Notes under the pieces: model-generated
Databases searched by the model: none
What the model was told of the DNA's origin: nothing
Seen by the model: the letters and a program-made list of their open reading frames with translations, nothing else
Program-made: the position numbers and the translations under genes
Part shown: positions 52,167 through 60,953 of the stretch, piece after piece
How the letters are laid out: the number at the start of each line of letters is the position of its first letter
How positions within the stretch are numbered: position 1 is the stretch's first letter
NCBI RefSeq assembly: GCF_004310285.1
Contig: NZ_SISF01000031.1
Span: forward strand, 125,576 to 189,575
Length of the DNA stretch: 64,000 nucleotides
From: Agrobacterium cavarae
GTDB lineage: Bacteria; Pseudomonadota; Alphaproteobacteria; Rhizobiales; Rhizobiaceae
Reading direction: 5' to 3'

Positions 52167-52325
52167 TTACGTGAAGGCTGGACTCACATCGTCTTGACGC
52201 ACGGCAACCACTCGCGCGCGACAGGACATCTTCGCCTGACAGAGCACCTGATCGGCACGCGAGATGAGATCGAGATATCCTCGCCCCGTCACTCGACGAC
52301 TCCAATGCTGACCGTCACCATCCGT
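52167..52325 (-). pseudogene. Remnant of a GGDEF-domain gene (frameshifted C-terminus)
   Basis: Read on the minus strand, MVTVSIGVVE (from 52323) matches the end strand of a GGDEF domain (TVSIGVA). A change of frame and stop follow, and then ISRADQVLCQAKMSCRARVV in another frame matches the final helix of diguanylate cyclases (LLxxADxALYxAKxxGRNRVV). Only ~45 codons survive and there is no start. It is a decayed fragment, not a gene. Confidence 0.6.
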
Positions 52326-52380
52326 TGAGGCAGCGCTGGTTCGCCCAGCTGTCACAGCAGCCCCGCGCCAAACACGCAAA

Positions 52381-52416
52381 GAAAAAGCGCGACTGCCAGG
52401 GGGAACAGCCGCGCTT
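52381..52416 (-). terminator. Second hairpin downstream of tal
   Basis: AAGCGCG (52385-52391) pairs with CGCGCTT (52410-52416). On the minus strand it is followed by TTTTTC. It is the second of two tandem terminator-like hairpins after tal. Confidence 0.6.
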
Positions 52417-52440
52417 CAAGACTGGAGATCTTATGAGAAT

Positions 52441-52477
52441 AAAACGACCGGACGCGAAATCGGTTCCCGGTCGTTTT
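52441..52477. terminator. Terminator of tal (bidirectional)
   Basis: AACGACCGG (52443-52451) pairs with CCGGTCGTT (52467-52475), with T-runs at both ends (TTTTA on the minus strand, TTTTT on the plus). It lies just past the tal stop. Confidence 0.8.
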
Positions 52478-52480
52478 TCG

Positions 52481-53440
52481 TCAGGCAGCAGCAAGTTCCT
52501 TGCGAACGATTTCGCGCAGCGACACCAGATCCTTGGCAAACAGGCGGATGCCTTCGGACAGCTTCTCCGTCGCCATGGCGTCTTCGTTGAGCTGCCAGCG
52601 GAAGGACTTTTCGTCCAGCGACTGAAGCGGCTCTGCCTTGGCGTGATCGGGAGACAGCTTGCGCTCCAGCGTGCCGGTATCCTTGTCCAGCTCTTCCAGA
52701 AGTGCGGGGCTGATCGTCAGGCGGTCGCAACCGGCCAGCGCTTCGATTTCGCCAACATTGCGGAAGGACGCGCCCATGACGACGGTCGAGATGCCATTGG
52801 CCTTGTAGTAATTGTAGATCTGGCGCACCGAAAGCACACCCGGATCGGTCTCGGCGGTGTAGGTCTCACCGGTCGACTTCTTGTACCAGTCGAGAATGCG
52901 ACCGACGAAGGGCGAAATGAGGAAAGCCTTCGCTTCGGCGCAGGCAATTGCCTGGGCCTGCGAGAAGAGAAGCGTCAGATTGCAATCGATGCCTTCTGCC
53001 TGCAGCACTTCCGCCGCCTTGATGCCTTCCCAGGTGGAGGCCAACTTGATGAGAATGCGCTCGCGCTCGATGCCGCGCTCCTTGTAGGCGGCAATGATGC
53101 TGTGCGCCTTGTCGATCGAAGCCTTCGTATCGAAGGAGAGGTCGGCATCCACCTCGGTCGACACGCGGCCGGGGACGAGATCGACAAGGGCTGCACCGAC
53201 GGAGATCGCTAGACGATCGGCCACCGCGGCAATCACGCCTTCGGAGGCACCGCCCTGCTTGCGACCCCAGGCAACCGCTTCCTTCACCGTATCGGCAAAG
53301 GCCGGCGTGCCAAGCGCCTTCAGGACGATGGACGGGTTGGTGGTGCAATCCACCGGCTTCAGACGGGCCACCGCCTCGATGTCACCGGTATCGGCAACCA
53401 CGGTGGTGATGGCGCGAAGTTGATCAAGCTTGGAAGTCAT
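52481..53440 (-). CDS. tal: Transaldolase (TalB type)
   Basis: A 319-residue cytosolic enzyme of the non-oxidative pentose phosphate pathway. It transfers a dihydroxyacetone unit between sedoheptulose 7-phosphate and glyceraldehyde 3-phosphate. Residue numbering matches E. coli TalB: Asp17, Asn35 (CTTNPS), Glu96 and the Schiff-base Lys132 ([11 protein letters not shown]). LLFSQAQA and the phosphate-binding part near the C-terminus are present. It stands alone, about 20 kb from the xylose genes whose product it helps metabolise. Confidence 0.95.
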   Translation of the reverse strand: MTSKLDQLRAITTVVADTGDIEAVARLKPVDCTTNPSIVLKALGTPAFADTVKEAVAWGRKQGGASEGVIAAVADRLAISVGAALVDLVPGRVSTEVDADLSFDTKASIDKAHSIIAAYKERGIERERILIKLASTWEGIKAAEVLQAEGIDCNLTLLFSQAQAIACAEAKAFLISPFVGRILDWYKKSTGETYTAETDPGVLSVRQIYNYYKANGISTVVMGASFRNVGEIEALAGCDRLTISPALLEELDKDTGTLERKLSPDHAKAEPLQSLDEKSFRWQLNEDAMATEKLSEGIRLFAKDLVSLREIVRKELAAA

Positions 53441-53676
53441 GCCGTGTAATCCTTGTGAATGTCTCGGAAACCATCGCTATCGAATTTCGTTCCGCACGGG
53501 TGAGCGTACAGACGGCGACAAGGGAACTGTGTTCGCGGGGAGTATCGCGCAGCTTACGGGAGGAAGTCAAGACATTTGCCCATCGCAATTGACATAAGTT
53601 TCATGTCTGCAATACTGCCGGATCAAGCCAATGCGCTCCCTGACGTCGGGCTGATGAAACGAATTTGGATGCAAAC

Positions 53677-54708
53677 ATGATAGCCAAACGACTTTACATG
53701 ATCTTTGCAGCCATGGCCTCAGCCGCTTTTGTCTTCCAGGCAGCGCTGGCAGAGACGCAAAAGGCCGTCAGCCGGTCCGAGTTTCAGCGCGCAGTAGAGG
53801 CATGTTTTACCCCGCCGTCGGGGGCAACCGGTGCGGTGGTCATTGCCGCGACATTTGAAGCTGACGGCTCGCTCGATAGAACGCCCGTCATCATTGAAAA
53901 AGGCAGTGGAGCGATCGATCAGGCATTCGCCAATGCGGCGATGAGAGCGGTTCTGCGCTGCCAACCACAACTGGCCGCCATGGGTATCCAAGGTGAAGTC
54001 AGGTTCAATTTTGCGCCACCTCCGGCGCAAGAAACGGATGGCGTTTCACCGAACGCACCGTCGGAAAACCGTTTGCAGGAGATGCAGGACGCCGCACAAC
54101 GCCTGCAGGCTTTCGCCGACCGCAATCGCCACTCCCGGGAGGCCATGAAGCCCACAAATCCAGAGGTTTCAAAAACCCTCGATATTCTCTGTCGCCCAAG
54201 TGAAGCGGAAAAGCTGGATGAACTCTCCCCACATGAGTACAAGACGGTGGTGAGTTACACACGCGCGCTCATCGTCGTCATGAATATCTACGAAGATCCT
54301 GCCACGGCGAGATCGCAGAAGGCAATCACTGACAATATGAGGGGGCTTGGCGCCTGTCTGGACGCCACACTCTGGTCCAGTCGTGCAGCGGTCACAATCA
54401 CCAAGAAAATGTTTTCAGAAATGCCCGAGCTCTCGAGCAATCCAAAGGCGGCGGCAGGTCGTGATCAGGTCTATTCGAACATTGGCCTGGTCATCGAGGG
54501 CAGCCTGGAGGCACTGGCCTTGGACGGCATGGGAGCGAGTTGGTGCGACGCCCGTTTGGCGCCGCTGACCGCGCTTTTCGAAACTGCGTATCCCGTCATG
54601 CCGGACAAGCAGAAGGTAACTCTCCGCTCGGCAATGCGTCGGGCGGAAAAATGCAGCGACCAAACACGCCTGTCCCTAAAGTCTCTCCTTCAACCCCGGC
54701 AGCCTTGA
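53677..54708 (+). CDS. Exported protein with TonB-C-like domain
   Basis: A 343-residue protein with a signal peptide (residues ~1-26, IAKRLYMIFAAMASAAFVFQAALA). Residues ~45-115 (GATGAVVIAATFEADGSLDRTPVI ... AMRAVLRCQPQ) resemble a TonB/TolA C-terminal fold. The remaining ~220 residues are mostly helical, with several Cys (CRPS, GACLDA, SWCDAR, KCSDQT), and are not recognised. The ATG at 53677 is preferred to TTG 53665. Probably periplasmic; function unknown. It is followed by a SorC-type regulator gene 51 bp later. Confidence 0.6.
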   Translation: MIAKRLYMIFAAMASAAFVFQAALAETQKAVSRSEFQRAVEACFTPPSGATGAVVIAATFEADGSLDRTPVIIEKGSGAIDQAFANAAMRAVLRCQPQLAAMGIQGEVRFNFAPPPAQETDGVSPNAPSENRLQEMQDAAQRLQAFADRNRHSREAMKPTNPEVSKTLDILCRPSEAEKLDELSPHEYKTVVSYTRALIVVMNIYEDPATARSQKAITDNMRGLGACLDATLWSSRAAVTITKKMFSEMPELSSNPKAAAGRDQVYSNIGLVIEGSLEALALDGMGASWCDARLAPLTALFETAYPVMPDKQKVTLRSAMRRAEKCSDQTRLSLKSLLQPRQP

Positions 54709-54759
54709 GCGACAGGCTCATCTTTCAAGCATACTCAGACCAGGATACGGCAAAAGACA

Positions 54760-55758
54760 GTGGCAAAACTGCGTAGAGAAACCCATACGGCCTTTTCCGA
54801 AGCGCCCTCTCTGAGGCTTCGCGCCGCGTGGCTCTATTATAATCAGGGCATGACGCAGAAGGATGTCGCCGAGAAACTCGGCATCAGCCGCTCCACCGTC
54901 ATCCGCCTGCTTGATGAGGCGATGAAGCGCTCCGACGTGCAGATCTGGATCAATGAAGGCATCGAGGATTTCGTCGCGCTTTCGATCGATCTGGAAAAAG
55001 CCTATGGCCTGGACGAGGCGGTGATCATTCCCACGGGTTCGGATAAGGTAGGAGATATCGCCAAGGGAGTGGGTCTTGCGCTCGGCCAGTTCCTCTCCGA
55101 AGTCGTGCCGGACAATGCCACGATCGGTGTTGGCTGGGGCCGCACCATGACCGCTTCCCTCTCCAGCTTCCGCCCGCCGCGACGCGAAAACTGCAAGGTC
55201 GTCTCGCTGCTCGGCGGGATTGTTGCCGTGCACCAGACCAACCCGCTCGACTACACCTGGCGGCTGGCAAGCGCGCTCGGAGCGGAATGCTACATGTTTC
55301 TCGCCCCGCTCCTGGTCGATTCCATCGAAACCAAGCGGGCGCTGATCGAAAAATGCGGGCTGAGCACGCTTTATGCGCTTGCCGAAAATCTCGATCTCGC
55401 CATCGTCAGCTGCGGCGATATCGGCCCGCATTCCACATCGCTGTCGGAAGGTTTCATCTCGAAACAGACGCTGGATGAACTGGTCGCGGCGGGCTGCGTC
55501 TGCGACACCATGTTCAACTTCATCGATGCCGAAGGCCGCTCTGTCGATCACCCGATCAACAATCACGCCATGTCGATCGATCTCGATACGCTGAAAAAGG
55601 CCAAACACATCGTTCTCGCCTCCGGCGGCGCCCACCGCGCCACCGCCATCCGCGCCACCATCAAGCGCATCGGCTGCAACACGCTGATCACCGACGAGGC
55701 GGCAGCGCGGGCACTGATGGAGCTGGCCGAGGCGGGAAAAGCCACTGAAGCGAAGTAG
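54760..55758 (+). CDS. SorC/DeoR-type sugar-binding transcriptional regulator
   Basis: A 332-residue regulator. The N-terminal HTH (RAAWLYYNQGMTQKDVAEKLGISRSTVIRLLDEA order, ~21-55) is followed by a phosphosugar-binding SorC domain (~70-320) with IGVGWGRTMTASL, VSLLGGIVA and VVASGG-like LASGGAHRATAIRATIKRI. The usual ligand is a sugar phosphate. The GTG at 54760 is used. It ends at 55758 with no gap to the convergent gene's stop, and there is no sugar-uptake operon beside it, so the target is unknown. Confidence 0.85.
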   Translation: MAKLRRETHTAFSEAPSLRLRAAWLYYNQGMTQKDVAEKLGISRSTVIRLLDEAMKRSDVQIWINEGIEDFVALSIDLEKAYGLDEAVIIPTGSDKVGDIAKGVGLALGQFLSEVVPDNATIGVGWGRTMTASLSSFRPPRRENCKVVSLLGGIVAVHQTNPLDYTWRLASALGAECYMFLAPLLVDSIETKRALIEKCGLSTLYALAENLDLAIVSCGDIGPHSTSLSEGFISKQTLDELVAAGCVCDTMFNFIDAEGRSVDHPINNHAMSIDLDTLKKAKHIVLASGGAHRATAIRATIKRIGCNTLITDEAAARALMELAEAGKATEAK

Positions 55759-56631
55759 TTACACCCGCCCCGTTTCCCAGCCCAGCATCGCTCGCTTGCG
55801 GGTAATACCCCAATGATAGCCGGTCAGCGCGCCGCTCTTGCCGAGCGCCCTGTGGCAGGGAACGACGAAGGAGATGGGGTTGGCACCGATCGCCGCCCCC
55901 ACGGCGCGAGACGCCGTCGGCTGGCCGATATCCTGCGCCACATGCGAATAGGTGACGGCCTTGCCCATCGGGATCTTCAATAGGCTTTGCCAGACGCGCA
56001 CCTGGAAATCCGTGCCCAGCAGCACGACGCGCAGCGGCTGGTCCCTGTTCCAGCGAGCGGGATCGAAGATCCGCTCGGCATAGGGTGCTGTCGCGGCGCT
56101 GTCTTCCACATAGATGGCGTTCGGCCAGCGCCGCGCCATGTCCTCGAAACATTCCGTCTCCTCACCCGCATCGGCGAAGGCGCAGCCAGCCAGACCACGA
56201 TCGGTGATCATCACCAGCGCCAGACCAAAGGGCGACGGGTGGTAGCCATAGCGGATCTGCAGTCCGCTGCCCTTCACCTTCCACTCGCCGGGCGACATGG
56301 CCTCATGGGTGACGAAGAGATCGTGAAGGCGGCTTGGGCCGGACATGCCGACTTCGATGGCCGTCTCCAGAAGCGGCAGATTTTCCTCGCGCAGAAGGCG
56401 CTTGGCATGATCGAGCGTCACGGCCTGCAAAAAGGCCTTTGGCGACAATCCAGCCCAGCGCGTAAAGGTCTTCTGCAATTGCGTGGGGGACTGGTTGAGC
56501 CTCGCGGCAATCTCCTCCAGCGACGGCTGGTCGCGGTAATCCACCGTCAATATCTCGATCACCTGGCGCACCGTCTCGTAGTCGGCGCCAACCGGCGTGA
56601 TATCTTCCTTCAGCATGATATTGGCATTCAT
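55759..56631 (-). CDS. Ada-like fusion: AraC-type HTH + O6-methylguanine-DNA methyltransferase
   Basis: A 290-residue protein with an AraC-type HTH (residues ~20-100: PSLEEIAARLNQSPTQLQKTF; MSGPSRLHDLF) followed by the methyltransferase domain (~115-290) with the acceptor motif PCHRALG (Cys ~259) and GAAIGANPISFVVPCHR. It repairs O6-methylguanine by suicide transfer of the methyl to that Cys. It lacks the N-terminal Zn-Cys4 phosphotriester domain of E. coli Ada, so methyl-induced activation must differ or be absent. Its stop abuts the SorC gene's stop. Confidence 0.9.
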   Translation of the reverse strand: MNANIMLKEDITPVGADYETVRQVIEILTVDYRDQPSLEEIAARLNQSPTQLQKTFTRWAGLSPKAFLQAVTLDHAKRLLREENLPLLETAIEVGMSGPSRLHDLFVTHEAMSPGEWKVKGSGLQIRYGYHPSPFGLALVMITDRGLAGCAFADAGEETECFEDMARRWPNAIYVEDSAATAPYAERIFDPARWNRDQPLRVVLLGTDFQVRVWQSLLKIPMGKAVTYSHVAQDIGQPTASRAVGAAIGANPISFVVPCHRALGKSGALTGYHWGITRKRAMLGWETGRV

Positions 56632-56701
56632 GGCATGTCTCCTTGGCGATCAGAAGACCACGACCTGACGTCTGCCTCCACCCGTTTCTTGCCAAGACCT
56701 A

Positions 56702-57184
56702 TCAGATTTTAAGCTTCACCGTCGCCAGCGCATTGCGAAATGCTTTGGCAAAGCTTTCCCGATCCTCCGGGTTGAGGAAGGAGCCGATATCCGTCACTCG
56801 GCCTTCGCCTGACACATGCATGGAAAGAATGCCGAATTCCTCGTGACGGCGCACCCGAAAGCGCGCCCAGAACGGATTGAACCGATGTTCAACCACATAT
56901 CCCTTCGGCGAAAATTTACGGATGGAGAGGTTGGTGCGAGACACCACCACCTGCTCCTTGACCTTGGCGGCACGGTAGTTTGCGCGAAAGGCAATATAGA
57001 GAAGCAGGAAATCGAGCCCCAGAAAGAAGCCGATCGGCCAAGCGCCGGTGACGAGGAAGAACCCGCTATAGAGGACTGCGACGAGCGCGCAGAGCACCAG
57101 CAGGACACGAAAGCCCTTGCGCCCCAGCGAGCGATAGGGAATGAGTTCGGCAGAAAAAACCGGCTGATCGTTGAGCATTTCCAT
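56702..57184 (-). CDS. DUF2244 membrane protein
   Basis: A 160-residue inner-membrane protein. Two helices (~residues 25-43 and 46-64, VLLVLCALVAVLYSGFFLV; IGFFLGLDFLLLYIAFRANY) are followed by a ~95-residue cytosolic beta-rich domain (EQVVVSRTNLSIRKF ... FRVRRHEEFGILSMHV). GAGGAAGG precedes ATG 57184. It is divergent from nth, a placement often seen in rhizobia. Function unknown. Confidence 0.82.
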   Translation of the reverse strand: MEMLNDQPVFSAELIPYRSLGRKGFRVLLVLCALVAVLYSGFFLVTGAWPIGFFLGLDFLLLYIAFRANYRAAKVKEQVVVSRTNLSIRKFSPKGYVVEHRFNPFWARFRVRRHEEFGILSMHVSGEGRVTDIGSFLNPEDRESFAKAFRNALATVKLKI

Positions 57185-57228
57185 CTGCCTTCCTCGATAC
57201 GGCTGATCAACGCGCATGTAGATCCGTT

Positions 57229-57999
57229 ATGACAATAGACAAGAAACGATCCAGCACCCAAACAGCAAAAAAGTCAATTTCAACGGCGAAGCCCAGGCAA
57301 AAGCGCGTGAAGACCGCCTACTCGAAAGAAGAGCTGAACGAGATCTTCCGCCGTTTTTCCATCCAGCGGCCGGAGCCAAAGGGGGAGCTGGAACATTCCA
57401 ACCCCTTCACCCTGGTCGTGGCCGTCGCACTCTCCGCCCAGGCCACCGATGTCGGCGTCAACCGGGCAACGAGAGCGCTGTTTGAAATTGCCGATACGCC
57501 ACAAAAGATGCTGGCGCTTGGGGAAGAACGGCTGATCGACTACATCAAGACCATCGGGCTTTACCGCAACAAGGCCAAGAACGTCATCGCGCTATCGCAG
57601 ATGCTGATCGACAATTTTGGTGGCGAGGTGCCAAAAACCCGAGAAGAGCTGATGATGCTGCCGGGTGTGGGCCGCAAGACCGCCAATGTGGTCATGTCCA
57701 TGGCATTCGGCATCCCGACGCTCGCCGTCGACACCCATGTCTTTCGCATCGCCAACCGCATCCTGCTGGCGCCGGGCAAGACCCCGGACGAGGTGGAGGA
57801 CAGGCTGGTCAGGATCATCCCCGAACCCTATCTTTTCCACGCCCACCACTGGCTGATCCTGCATGGGCGCTATTGCTGCAAGGCCCGCAAGCCGGAATGC
57901 GAGCGCTGTATCATTGCCGACATCTGTAAGTCGCCGGAAAAGACCTGGGATATTCCTGCCCCGTTGGTCGAGCTACCGCCCCAGCTGGTTGGTGCCTGA
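57229..57999 (+). CDS. nth: Endonuclease III (DNA glycosylase/AP lyase)
   Basis: A 256-residue base-excision repair enzyme that removes oxidised pyrimidines. The helix-hairpin-helix LPGVGRKTANVV contains catalytic Lys150, and VDTHVFR contains Asp168. A 4Fe-4S cluster motif C-x6-C-x2-C-x5-C (Cys217, 224, 227, 233) is intact. The N-terminus has a ~30-residue Lys/Ser/Thr-rich extension compared with E. coli Nth. Its last 27 bp overlap the convergent membrane-protein gene. Confidence 0.95.
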   Translation: MTIDKKRSSTQTAKKSISTAKPRQKRVKTAYSKEELNEIFRRFSIQRPEPKGELEHSNPFTLVVAVALSAQATDVGVNRATRALFEIADTPQKMLALGEERLIDYIKTIGLYRNKAKNVIALSQMLIDNFGGEVPKTREELMMLPGVGRKTANVVMSMAFGIPTLAVDTHVFRIANRILLAPGKTPDEVEDRLVRIIPEPYLFHAHHWLILHGRYCCKARKPECERCIIADICKSPEKTWDIPAPLVELPPQLVGA

Positions 58000-58728
58000 G
58001 CGGGGAGCGTTCGATTGCAGCACGAAGGATGGGTCTTTCCGGCTGATCGACTTGTGCAGATGCACCATGAAGGATGCGGCAAAGAGCGGCGTCAGCAGAT
58101 TGAGGAAGGGCACCGCCAGAAACGCTGCGATCACCAGGCCCGCCATGAACACCGTCGATGCGTGTTTCGAGCGAAAGGCCCTCGCCTCCTCTGGCGTGCG
58201 GAAGCGCATGGCCGCAAATTCGAAGAACTCCCGTCCCAGAAGATAACCATTGACCATGAAAAAGGCGATGAGGTTCACGCCCGGCACCAGAAGCAGGAGA
58301 AGTGCGATGGCATTGCCGAGAATGACCACGCCGAAAAACTTGATCGAAGACACTACCGCTTCCCCAAGCGGCATGGCGCGGCCGGCGGGCTCCCCGGCAT
58401 AATCCTGTTTCTCGATCACCTCCGCCACATCGTCGAGAAACAGACCGGCAATTACCGCCGTGACGGGAGAGATCAACAGCGCCAGCGCCAGCGCTAACCC
58501 GATGCCGGCAAGGATCGCCAGAACAACGCTCATCCAACCCGCCCAATCCGGCATGCCGGGCACAAGCGAATCAAGCCATGGCAAAGCAAGCCAGATGAAC
58601 AGGCTGCGGATCGCAAACCACAGACCGATCAAAACAAGAATGGTAAGACCGAGGACTTTCCAAAAGACGGAACGCGTCTCTGAAGCAAACAGGTTCTCAA
58701 AGGCGCGTTTTGCTGCATCAAGAATCAA
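57973..58728 (-). CDS. EI24/CysZ-like sulfate transporter family membrane protein
   Basis: A ~251-residue inner-membrane protein with ~5 hydrophobic segments. Features include FENLFASETRSVFWKVLGLT (N-terminal amphipathic start), SLFIWLALPWLD, LISPVTAVIAGLFLDDVAEVIE and LLLVPGVNLIAFFMVNGYLLGREFFEFAAMRF, all typical of the EI24/CysZ family. The start is uncertain: the TTG at 58728 has AGAGGA 9 bp upstream; the frame stays open to 58944 but is unconserved there. Its 3' end overlaps nth by 27 bp, tail to tail. Confidence 0.75.
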   Translation of the reverse strand: MILDAAKRAFENLFASETRSVFWKVLGLTILVLIGLWFAIRSLFIWLALPWLDSLVPGMPDWAGWMSVVLAILAGIGLALALALLISPVTAVIAGLFLDDVAEVIEKQDYAGEPAGRAMPLGEAVVSSIKFFGVVILGNAIALLLLLVPGVNLIAFFMVNGYLLGREFFEFAAMRFRTPEEARAFRSKHASTVFMAGLVIAAFLAVPFLNLLTPLFAASFMVHLHKSISRKDPSFVLQSNAPRSGTNQLGR

Positions 58729-58998
58729 ACCACCATTCCTCTTCTGAACGTTACCTGCGGTGCACAGATAAGGCGGCTCTATTTCTTGCACAAGAACGCC
58801 GTCGCTCGGGCCTTTCGCAAATGGTGGTGAGCTATCATCTTTTGCTTGAATAGCAGCCATGCCTAAACTATGAAAAACAACGGGGAAGAAATAGTATTCT
58901 GCCCTCGAAGCGGGTACAGTGTGTCCCGAAGCACGTACGACCACCGGCCACCTGCCAAGCTCTGTATCGTCGTCCGATAGAAACGTAATGAGGCGTTA

Positions 58999-59823
58999 TT
59001 GGAAAAGCTACTGATCGATCTGTCCCGGTTGATGAAGTCCGGCACGCCGGCGGAGCGGCGCATCGCGAAATATCTCATGGAGCATATGAACGAGCTTCCC
59101 TTCGAGACGGCTGCGACGCTGGCAGAAAAGCTGGGTTTGAGCCCGATGACGGTTGGCCGGTTTCTTCGATCTCTCGGCTACCGGCAGCTGAGCGACATTC
59201 GCGAACATCTGCGCGAGCGCGTCACCGCATCACCAGCCGTTCCCGCTGAGAGCCAGGAGCCACGGCAGACCCCGCTTTCGGGTCTGATGATGCAGCAGAT
59301 CCAGGCCGTGCAGGCCGTTTACGATCTCGCCGGTCAGTCCGTGTGGAAGACCGCACTCGATGCCATTCAGGACAGCCGGAACGTCTTCATCGCCTCATCG
59401 GCGGAGAGCTTCGGCCTGTGCCGCTACTTCTATATGAAGCTGCTCGAATGTCGCGAGCGGGTCCACTATCTGCAAAGCGACGGCTCGACCTATATCGAAC
59501 TGATGGATGAAGAGCCGGACAGCACGCTTCTGATCCTGATCGACTGCGGCGGCAATCTCCCCGCCCTTCAGCGCCTTGCCAAGATGGCAAAACGCGGCGG
59601 ATACAAAACGGTCCTTATCACCACCCGCTTCTACGAGTGGGGTCCAGAAAGCGCCGACATCTGCCTGACGATCCCGCTGAACCAGAACGGCAGTGACAGC
59701 ATGCTCCAACTCGTCGCCATGACTGAGTTTATGCTTCAGTCCCTCTCATACAATGACGGCTCCAACCGCAGACAACGCGTCAAACGCATCGGCGACTTGC
59801 AGCGAGCCCTCCATCACGGGTGA
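58999..59823 (+). CDS. MurR/RpiR-family transcriptional regulator
   Basis: A 274-residue regulator. The N-terminal HTH_6 (RIAKYLMEHMNELPFETAATLAEKLGLSPMTVGRFLRSLGY order, ~20-60) precedes a SIS phosphosugar-binding domain (~115-260) with NVFIASSAESFG and LLILIDCGGNLP. The TTG start at 58999 has GAGG 5 bp upstream. The ligand is probably a phosphorylated amino sugar or similar compound. No transporter or kinase operon is adjacent, so its target is not evident. Confidence 0.85.
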   Translation: MEKLLIDLSRLMKSGTPAERRIAKYLMEHMNELPFETAATLAEKLGLSPMTVGRFLRSLGYRQLSDIREHLRERVTASPAVPAESQEPRQTPLSGLMMQQIQAVQAVYDLAGQSVWKTALDAIQDSRNVFIASSAESFGLCRYFYMKLLECRERVHYLQSDGSTYIELMDEEPDSTLLILIDCGGNLPALQRLAKMAKRGGYKTVLITTRFYEWGPESADICLTIPLNQNGSDSMLQLVAMTEFMLQSLSYNDGSNRRQRVKRIGDLQRALHHG

Positions 59824-59986
59824 TGGCGCTGGCGTGAAAAGGCCTGTCGTCGTCGGTTGAACCTGCAAATCAGCCCTTATCGGGATGGATCAGGCGAGAG
59901 TGGAGCCGCTTCGTCAAACTCCTGTTGGTTTTTTGACAAAGGCATGCGACGACACCTAGAGCGAAAGCGCAGGAAGCGTAGCTGAA

Positions 59987-60017
59987 AGATTGCGGCCAGC
60001 GTGAACGGTCGCAATCT
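59987..60017. other. Inverted repeat between RpiR-type and hypothetical genes
   Basis: AGATTGCGGCC (59987-59997) and GGTCGCAATCT (60007-60017) form an 11-bp stem with one G-T pair. It has no T-run, and lies 54 bp upstream of the following gene, so it is more likely regulatory than a terminator. Confidence 0.4.
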
Positions 60018-60070
60018 CGATCTGATCAACCACCTTCCGCCGCACGCCCCTTCAATCGGAGCCTTTGAGA

Positions 60071-60628
60071 ATGCTCGTCGTCGCCCTCTTATCCTTTGTC
60101 GGCATAACGATGGACGATACCCGAACCGCGCGTGTGATGGAGCCCACTCCACTCCAGCAGATCGTGGCAAAGGCGGGCCGAATTCCGGTCCGAAATTTCG
60201 ACGCTACTCGCTGCAAGGCGCTTGCGGATCTATCGCAAAAAGCAGCCCCCACCTTCACCCAGATGCCCAACGGGGACTGGGAATGTAACTCCTTGCTGGA
60301 ATTTCCAGAGACGGGACGCACCCCTTCGCTCTTCATCCAGATCCGCGGCAACAAAGACGGTCGGTGGACCTATTTTCGACTGAAGCTCAACTTCGGTTCT
60401 CCCCTCTCCCGCCAAATCCTGAGCGAGAGAGCCTTATCCGTCATCCACATGCTGATCGGCGACCGTACACCGATGAAGGACCTCACCGCAAAACTCGCGG
60501 CAGGACAGGAATTCGAGTCCGCCCTTGCCGGCGCCAAGGTGCGGTACAAGCAGGAAGGCATGGACAAATCCCGCTTCAACCTCTTCGGCACCAACTCGCC
60601 GGGCTTTTCCAAGGGTATTGCTGAATGA
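60071..60628 (+). CDS. Hypothetical protein
   Basis: A 185-residue protein that I do not recognise. The N-terminus (MLVVALLSFVGITMDDTRT) is short and weakly hydrophobic, possibly a signal peptide. A region with two cysteines (ATRCKALADL, GDWECNSLLEF) and strands (SLFIQIRGNKDGRWTYFRLKL, ~95-115) follows. The length and pattern resemble small uncharacterised Rhizobiaceae proteins. ATG 60071 has GGAG 10 bp upstream. It is preceded by an inverted repeat. Confidence 0.6.
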   Translation: MLVVALLSFVGITMDDTRTARVMEPTPLQQIVAKAGRIPVRNFDATRCKALADLSQKAAPTFTQMPNGDWECNSLLEFPETGRTPSLFIQIRGNKDGRWTYFRLKLNFGSPLSRQILSERALSVIHMLIGDRTPMKDLTAKLAAGQEFESALAGAKVRYKQEGMDKSRFNLFGTNSPGFSKGIAE

Positions 60629-60953
60629 CGGGTTTCCAGCGAGGCATATGACAACATCGGCAAATCAGCCGATAGGATTCACGACATGCCAGAGTTAAGA
60701 ATGCCCGTTTGGGGACCACCACGACGACTGCGTGAAAGGCGGAGTACGTATCAGCGAACTGGCTCGTCCAAGTCCAGGAATCGCCCTTAGTCCGCTGATG
60801 GGGAACGACCCTCGATCTCGGATGTCTCATCTCAGTCGCGCATCCCTTGGGAATTGGATACATAAGGTCACCAGCAGGCTGACGTGCAGAAAAATGACCT
60901 GAACAGTCTCCCCCGCCACGGGAACTATTGGTGCGCAACCACATTAACCGCCG
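60629..60953. other. 325-bp region without a supported gene
   Basis: No frame with a credible ribosome-binding site was seen. A short frame from the ATG at 60686 (34 codons) has no upstream Shine-Dalgarno and an irregular Arg/Ser-rich product. Nothing further is assigned. Confidence 0.5.
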
